Both the position numbers and the translations under genes were made by a program. From Pterobdella sp. o SKG-2022 (lineage: Eukaryota > Annelida > Clitellata > Hirudinida > Piscicolidae): DNA of 64,000 bases. Where the stretch lies: contig OZ038324.1 of NCBI GenBank assembly GCA_964035795.1, forward strand, positions 4,007,854-4,071,853, in the 5' to 3' direction. Positions 59,601 to 64,000 of the stretch are shown here, one piece after another; the first letter of the stretch is position 1; every line of letters begins with the position of its first letter. The notes under the pieces are model-generated. The model made no database searches. It was given only the letters and a program-made list of their open reading frames with translations, and was not told the origin of the DNA.

Positions 59601-62600
59601 GCTGTGGTAACTGTAGTTGCCGTTGTAGCAGTTGTAGCAGTTGTTGCAGTTGTAGCAGTAGTAGCTGTGGTAGCTGTAGTTGCCGTTGTATCTGTTGTTG
59701 CTGTAGTTACCGGAGTTGCTGCGGTTGCTGTAGTTGCAGTTGTAGCAGTTGTAGCTGTGGTAGCTGTGATAGCTGTAGTTGCCGTTGTAGCTGTTGTAGC
59801 ACTAGCAGCTGTGGTAACTGTAGTTGCCGTTGTAGCAGTAGTAGCTGTGGTAGCTGTAGTTGCCGCTGTAGCTGTTGTTGCTGTAGTTACCGGAGTTGCC
59901 GTTGTAGCAGTTGTAGCAGTTGTTGCAGTTGTAGCAGTGGTAGCTATGGTAGCTGTAGTTGCCGTTGTAGCTGTTGTAGCACTAGTAGCTGTGGTAACTG
60001 TATTTGCCGTTGTAGCAGTTGTAGCAGTTGTTGCAGTTGTAGCAGTAGTAGCTGTGGTAGCTGTAGTTGCCGTTGTAGCTGTTGTTGCTGTAGTTACCGG
60101 AGTTGCTGTGGTTGCTGTAGTTGCAGTTTTAGCTGTTGTAGCAGTAGTAGCTGTGGTAGCTGTAGTTACCGTTGTTGCTGTGTTTGCTGTTGTTGCAGTT
60201 GTAGCAGAAGTAGCTGTGGTAGCTGTAGTTGCCGTTGTAGCTGTTGTTTCTGTAGTTACCGCTGTTGCCGTAGTTGCAGTTGTAGCTGTTGTAGCAGTAG
60301 CAGCTGTGGTAGCTGTAGTTGCCGTTGTAGCTGTTGTAGAACTAGTAGCTGTGGTAACTGTAGTTGCCGTTGTAGCTGTTGTTGCTGTAGTTACCGGAGT
60401 TGCTGTGGTTGCTGTAGTTGCAATTTTAGCTGTTGTAGCAGTAGTAGCTGTGGTAGCTGTAGTTGCAGTTGTAGCTGTTGTTGCTGTAGTTACCGGAGTT
60501 GCTGTGGTTGCTGTAGTTGCAGTTTTAGCTGTTGTAGCAGTAGTAGCTGTGGTAGCTGTAGTTACCGTTGTTGCTATGATTGCTGTTGTTGCAGTTGTAG
60601 CAGAAGTAGATGTGGTAGATATAGTTGCCGTTGTAGCTGTTGTTGCTGTAGTTACCGCTGTTGCCGTAGTTGCAGTTGTAGCTGTTGTAGCAGTAGCAGC
60701 TGTGGTAGCTGTAGTTGCCGTTGTAGCTGTTGTTGCTGTAGTTACCGGAGTTGCTGTGGTTGCTGTAGTTGCAGTTGTAGCAGTAGTAGCTGTGGTAGCT
60801 GTGGTAGCTGTAGTTGCCGTAAATGCTGTGGTATCTGTTGTATCTGTTGTAGCAGTTGTTGCTGTAGTTATCGTTGTTGCTGTGGTTGCAGTTTTAGCTG
60901 TTGTAGCAGTAGTAGCTGTGGTAGCTGTAGTTACTGTTGTTGCTGTGGTTGCTGTTGTCACCGGAGTTGCTGAGGTTGCTGTAGTTGCAGTTGTAGCAGT
61001 TGTAGCAGTAGTAGCTGTGGTAGCTGTAGTTGCCGTCGTAGCTGTTTTTGCTGTAGTTACCGGAGTTGCCGTTGTAGCAGTTGTAGCAGTTGTTGCAGTT
61101 GTAGCAGTAGTAGCTGTGGTAGCTGTAGTTGCCGTTGTAGCTGTTGTAGCACTAGTAGCTGTGGTAACTGTAATTGACTTTGTAGCAGTTGTAGCAGTTG
61201 TTGCAGTTGTAGCAGTAGTAGCTGTGGTAGCTGTAGTTGCCGTTGTAGCTGTTGTAGCACTAGTAGCTGTGGTAACTGTAGTTTCCGTTGTAGCAGTTGT
61301 AGCAGTTGTTGCAGTTGTAGCAGTAGTAGCTGTGGTAACTGTAGTTGCCGTTGTAGCAGTTGAAGCAGTTGTTGCAGTTGTAGCAGTAGTAGCTGTGGTA
61401 ACTGTAGTTGCCGTTGTAGCTGTTGTAGCACTAGTAGCTGTGGTAACTGTAGTTGCCATTGTAGCAGTTGTAGCAGTTGTTGCAGTTGTAGCAGTAGTAG
61501 CTGTGGTAGCTGTAGTTGCCGTTGTATCTGTTGTTGCTGTAGTTACCGGAGTTGCTGCGGTTGCTGTAGTTGCAGTTGTAGCAGTAGTAGCTGTGGTAGC
61601 TGTGATAGCTGTAGTTGCCGTTGTAGCTGTTGTAGCACTAGTAGCTGTGGTAATTGTAGTTGCCGTTGTAGCAGTAGTAGCTGTGGTAGCTGTAGTTGCC
61701 GTTGTAGCTGTTGTTGCTGTAGTTACCGGAGTTGCTGTTGTTGCTGTAGTTGCAGTTTTAGCTGTTGTAGCAGTAGTAGCTGTGGTAGCTGTAGTTACCG
61801 TTGTTGCTGTGATTGCTGTTGTTGCAGTTGTAGCAGAAGTAGCTGTGGTAGCTGTAGTTGCCGTTGTAGCTGTTGTTGCTGTAGTTACCGGAGTTGCTGT
61901 GGTTGCTGTAGTTGCAGTTGTAGCAGTAGTAGCTGTGGTAGCTGTGATAGCTGTAGTTGCCGTTGTAGCTGTTGTAGCACTAGCAGCTGTGGTAACTGTA
62001 GTTGCCGTTGTAGCAGTAGTAGCTGTGGTAGCTGTAGTTGCCGTTGTAGCTGTTGTAGCACTAGTAGCTGTGGTAACTGTAATTGACTTTGTAGCAGTTG
62101 TAGCAGTTGTTGCAGTTGTAGCAGTAGTAGCTGTGGTAGCTGTAGTTGCCGTTGTATCTGTTGTTGCTGTAGTTACCGGAGTTGCTGCGGTTGCTGTAGT
62201 TGCAGTTGTAGCAGTAGTAGCTGTGGTAGCTGTGATAGCTGTAGTTGCCGTTGTAGCTGTTGTAGCACTAGCAGCTGTGGTAACTGTAGTTGCCGTTGTA
62301 GCAGTAGTAGCTGTGGTAGCTGTAGTTGCCGTTGTAGCTAGTGTAGCACTAGTAGCTGTGGTAACTGTAGTTGCCGTTGTAGCAGTTGTAGCAGTTGTTG
62401 CAGTTGTAACTGTGGTAGCTTTAGTTGCCGTAGTTGCTGTGGTATCTGTTGTATCTGTTGTAGCAGTTGTTGCTGTAGTTATCGTTGTTGCTGTGGTTGC
62501 AGTTTTAGCTGTTGTAGCAGTAGTAGCTGTGGTAGCTGTAGTTACTGTTGTTGCTGTGGTTGCTGTTGTTACCGGAGTTTCTGAGGTTGCTGTAGTTGCA

Positions 62601-64000
62601 GTTGTAGCAGTAGTAGCTGTAGTAGCTGTAGTTGCCGTTGTAGCTGTTTTTGCTGTAGTTACCGGAGTTGCCGTTCTAGCAGTTGTAGCAGTTGTTGCAG
62701 TTGTAGCAGTAGTAGCTGTGGTAGCTGTAGTTGCCGTTGTAGCTGTTGTAGCACGAGTAGCTGTGGTAACTGTAGTTGCCGTTGTAGCAGTTGTAGCAGT
62801 AGTAGCTGTGGTAACTGTAGTTGCCGTTGTAGCTGTTTTTGCTGTAGTTACCGGAGTTGCCGTTGTAGCAGTTGTAGCAGTTGTTGCAGTTGTAGCAGTA
62901 GTAGCTGTGTTAGCTGTAGTTGCCGTTGTAGCTGTTGTAGCACTAGTAGCTGTGGTAACTGTAGTTGCCGTTGTAGCAGTTGTAGCAGTTGTTGCAGTTG
63001 TAGCAGTAGTAGCTGTGGTAGCTGTAGTTGCCGTTGTAGCAGTTGTAGCAGTAGTAGCTGTGGTAACTGTAGTTGCCGTTGTAGCTGTTTTTGCTGTAGT
63101 TACCGGAGTTGCCGTTGTAGCAGTTGTTGCAGTTGTAGCAGTAGTAGCTGTGGTAGCTGTAGTTGCCGTTGTAGCAGTTGTAGCAGTTGTTGCAGTTGTA
63201 GCTGTAGTTGCCGTTGTAGCTGTTGTTGCTGTAGTTACCGGAGTTGCTGTGGTTGCTGTAGTTGCAGTTTTAGCTGTTGTAGCAGTAATAGCTGTGGTAG
63301 CTGTAGTTACCGTTGTTGCTGTGATTGCTGTTGTTGCAGTTGTAGCAGAAGTAGCTGTGGTAGCTGTAGTTGCCGTTGTAGCTGTTGTTGCTGTAGTTAC
63401 CAGAGTTGCTGTGGTTGCTGTAGTTGCAGTTGTAGCTGTTGTAGCACTAGTAGCTGTGGTAACTGTAATTGACGTTGTAGCAGTTTTAGCAATTGTTGCA
63501 GTTGTAGCAGTAATAGCTGTGGTAGCTGTAGTTGCCGTTGTATCTGTTGTTGCTGTAGTTACCGGTGTTGCTGCGGTTGCTGTAGTTGCAGTTGTAACAG
63601 TAGTAGCTGTGATAGCTGTGATAGCTGTAGTTGCTGTTGTAGCTGTTGTAGCACTAGCAGCTGTGGTAACTGTAGTTGCCGTTGTAGCAGTAGTAGCTGT
63701 GGTAGCTGTAGTTGCCGTTGTAGCTGTTGTTGCTGTAGTTACCGGAGTTGCCGTTGTAGCAGTAGTAGCTGTGGTAGCTGTGATAGCTGTAGTTGCCGTT
63801 GTAGCTGTTGTAGCACTAGCAGCTGTGGTAACTGTAGTTGCCGTTGTAGCAGTAGTAGCTGTGGTAGCTGTAGTTGCCGTTGTAGCTAGTGTAGCACTAG
63901 TAGCTGTGGTAACTGTAGTTGCCGTTGTAGCAGTTGTAGCAGTTGTTGCAGTTGTAACTGTGGTAGCTTTAGTTGCCGTAGTTGCTGTGGTATCTGTTGT
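41652..64000 (-). CDS. Giant membrane-anchored mucin-like (A/V)TT repeat protein, gene B (3' part; continues past right edge)
   Basis: The minus-strand Thr frame is open from 64,000 to a TGA at 41,652, apart from one lost base at 51,419/51,420. Codon phase is identical at 64,000 and 61,459, so no net indel lies there. About 7,240 residues (64,000 to about 42,575) are A-T-T tripeptides with Val replacing some Ala. A unique Ser/Thr/Pro stalk follows (SIPLTTATFVMTASTTPTAS, then NEITTTLSALGTFSQSQ). Next is one transmembrane helix, IIAGSTVGAIAAVAAIGGII, at about 42,240-42,300, and then a basic tail. The tail holds about six copies of an 11-residue Arg/Pro/Met/Gln unit and ends SPISTRWYP. The order matches a type I membrane mucin: glycosylated ectodomain, anchor, cytoplasmic basic tail. 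The signal peptide lies outside the window; gene A shows what it probably looks like. The ATG at 61,459 and GTG at 51,278 are internal codons, not starts. Confidence 0.85.
41850..42075 (-). repeat. 33-bp tandem repeat coding the Arg/Pro/Gln tail
   Basis: About six head-to-tail copies of a 33-bp unit code RPMRPRPQRQQ, with shorter degenerate RPQ units on either side. Unlike the ectodomain repeat it codes a strongly basic, proline-rich chain on the other side of the predicted membrane helix. The plus-strand Leu/Cys/Val frames over it are shadows. Confidence 0.9.
42575..64000. repeat. 9-bp coding minisatellite with higher-order repeats, block B
   Basis: Same 9-bp monomer family as block A. A large duplication links about 47,596-50,000 with about 51,412-53,600. 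The offset is 3,816 before the single-base deletion and 3,599 after it and after a further 216-bp (24-tripeptide) deletion in the second copy. A 2,097-bp unit is repeated in tandem just over twice, from about 56,640 to 61,140. A related segment also starts at 50,377, 1,035 bp before the copy at 51,412. Offsets are multiples of 9 or 3 except across the deletion. Confidence 0.9.
51412..51428 (-). other. Single-base deletion breaking the mucin B frame
   Basis: The plus strand reads GCTGCTGTGCAGTAGAAG. The paralogous copies at 47,596 and 50,377 read GCTGCTGTAGCAGTAGAAG. The missing A shifts the Thr frame into a Gln/Leu frame that stops at 51,275. The Thr frame resumes immediately in the next phase and stays open for a further 9 kb. 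Confidence 0.88.

Overview
The window is nuclear DNA from an AT-rich invertebrate metazoan in a draft assembly. The evidence is spliced genes with GT-AG introns, three kinds of non-LTR retrotransposon, long ATT microsatellites and a 200-base N gap. I cannot name the species. Almost all coding sequence is on the minus strand.

Both ends of the window are parts of giant threonine-rich, mucin-like genes in the same orientation. Gene A (1-11,636) enters from the right. It has a TATA box near 11,713-11,723, a 49-base exon coding a signal peptide, a 227-base intron, and then one exon of (Ala/Val)-Thr-Thr repeats that stays in frame for 11.36 kb and runs off the left edge. Gene B (41,652-64,000) is the same kind of gene seen from its other end. 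It has more than 21 kb of (A/V)TT repeats running off the right edge, followed by a unique Ser/Thr stalk, one transmembrane helix and a basic Arg/Pro/Gln tail with an 11-residue repeat. Together they show the likely architecture: signal peptide, thousands of A-T-T tripeptides, membrane anchor, basic tail. The equally long Val-rich frames on the plus strand are shadows of this repeat. Gene B has one single-base deletion, at 51,419/51,420. Both repeat blocks contain tandem duplications of 252 bp to about 3.6 kb.

From 11.7 to 31.5 kb the DNA is mostly non-coding and repeat-rich. It holds two damaged copies of an R2/R4(Dong)-like LINE associated with ATT arrays, a tRNA-like SINE ending in a perfect hairpin, a fossil L2/CR1-like LINE, a MITE-like inverted repeat and a few isolated exon-like stretches. 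It also holds an apparently identical 2,640-base duplication, one copy of which ends exactly at the assembly gap. From 32 to 41.3 kb lie a small class I methyltransferase gene, a nearly full-length but dead RTE-like LINE, and a probable multi-exon gene. That gene codes a basic helical region, an RIIa-like dimerisation motif and a long acidic repeat protein interrupted by a 2-base deletion. Its 5' end lies only about 410 bases from the stop codon of mucin gene B.

No rRNA, CRISPR, operon or bacterial feature is present.
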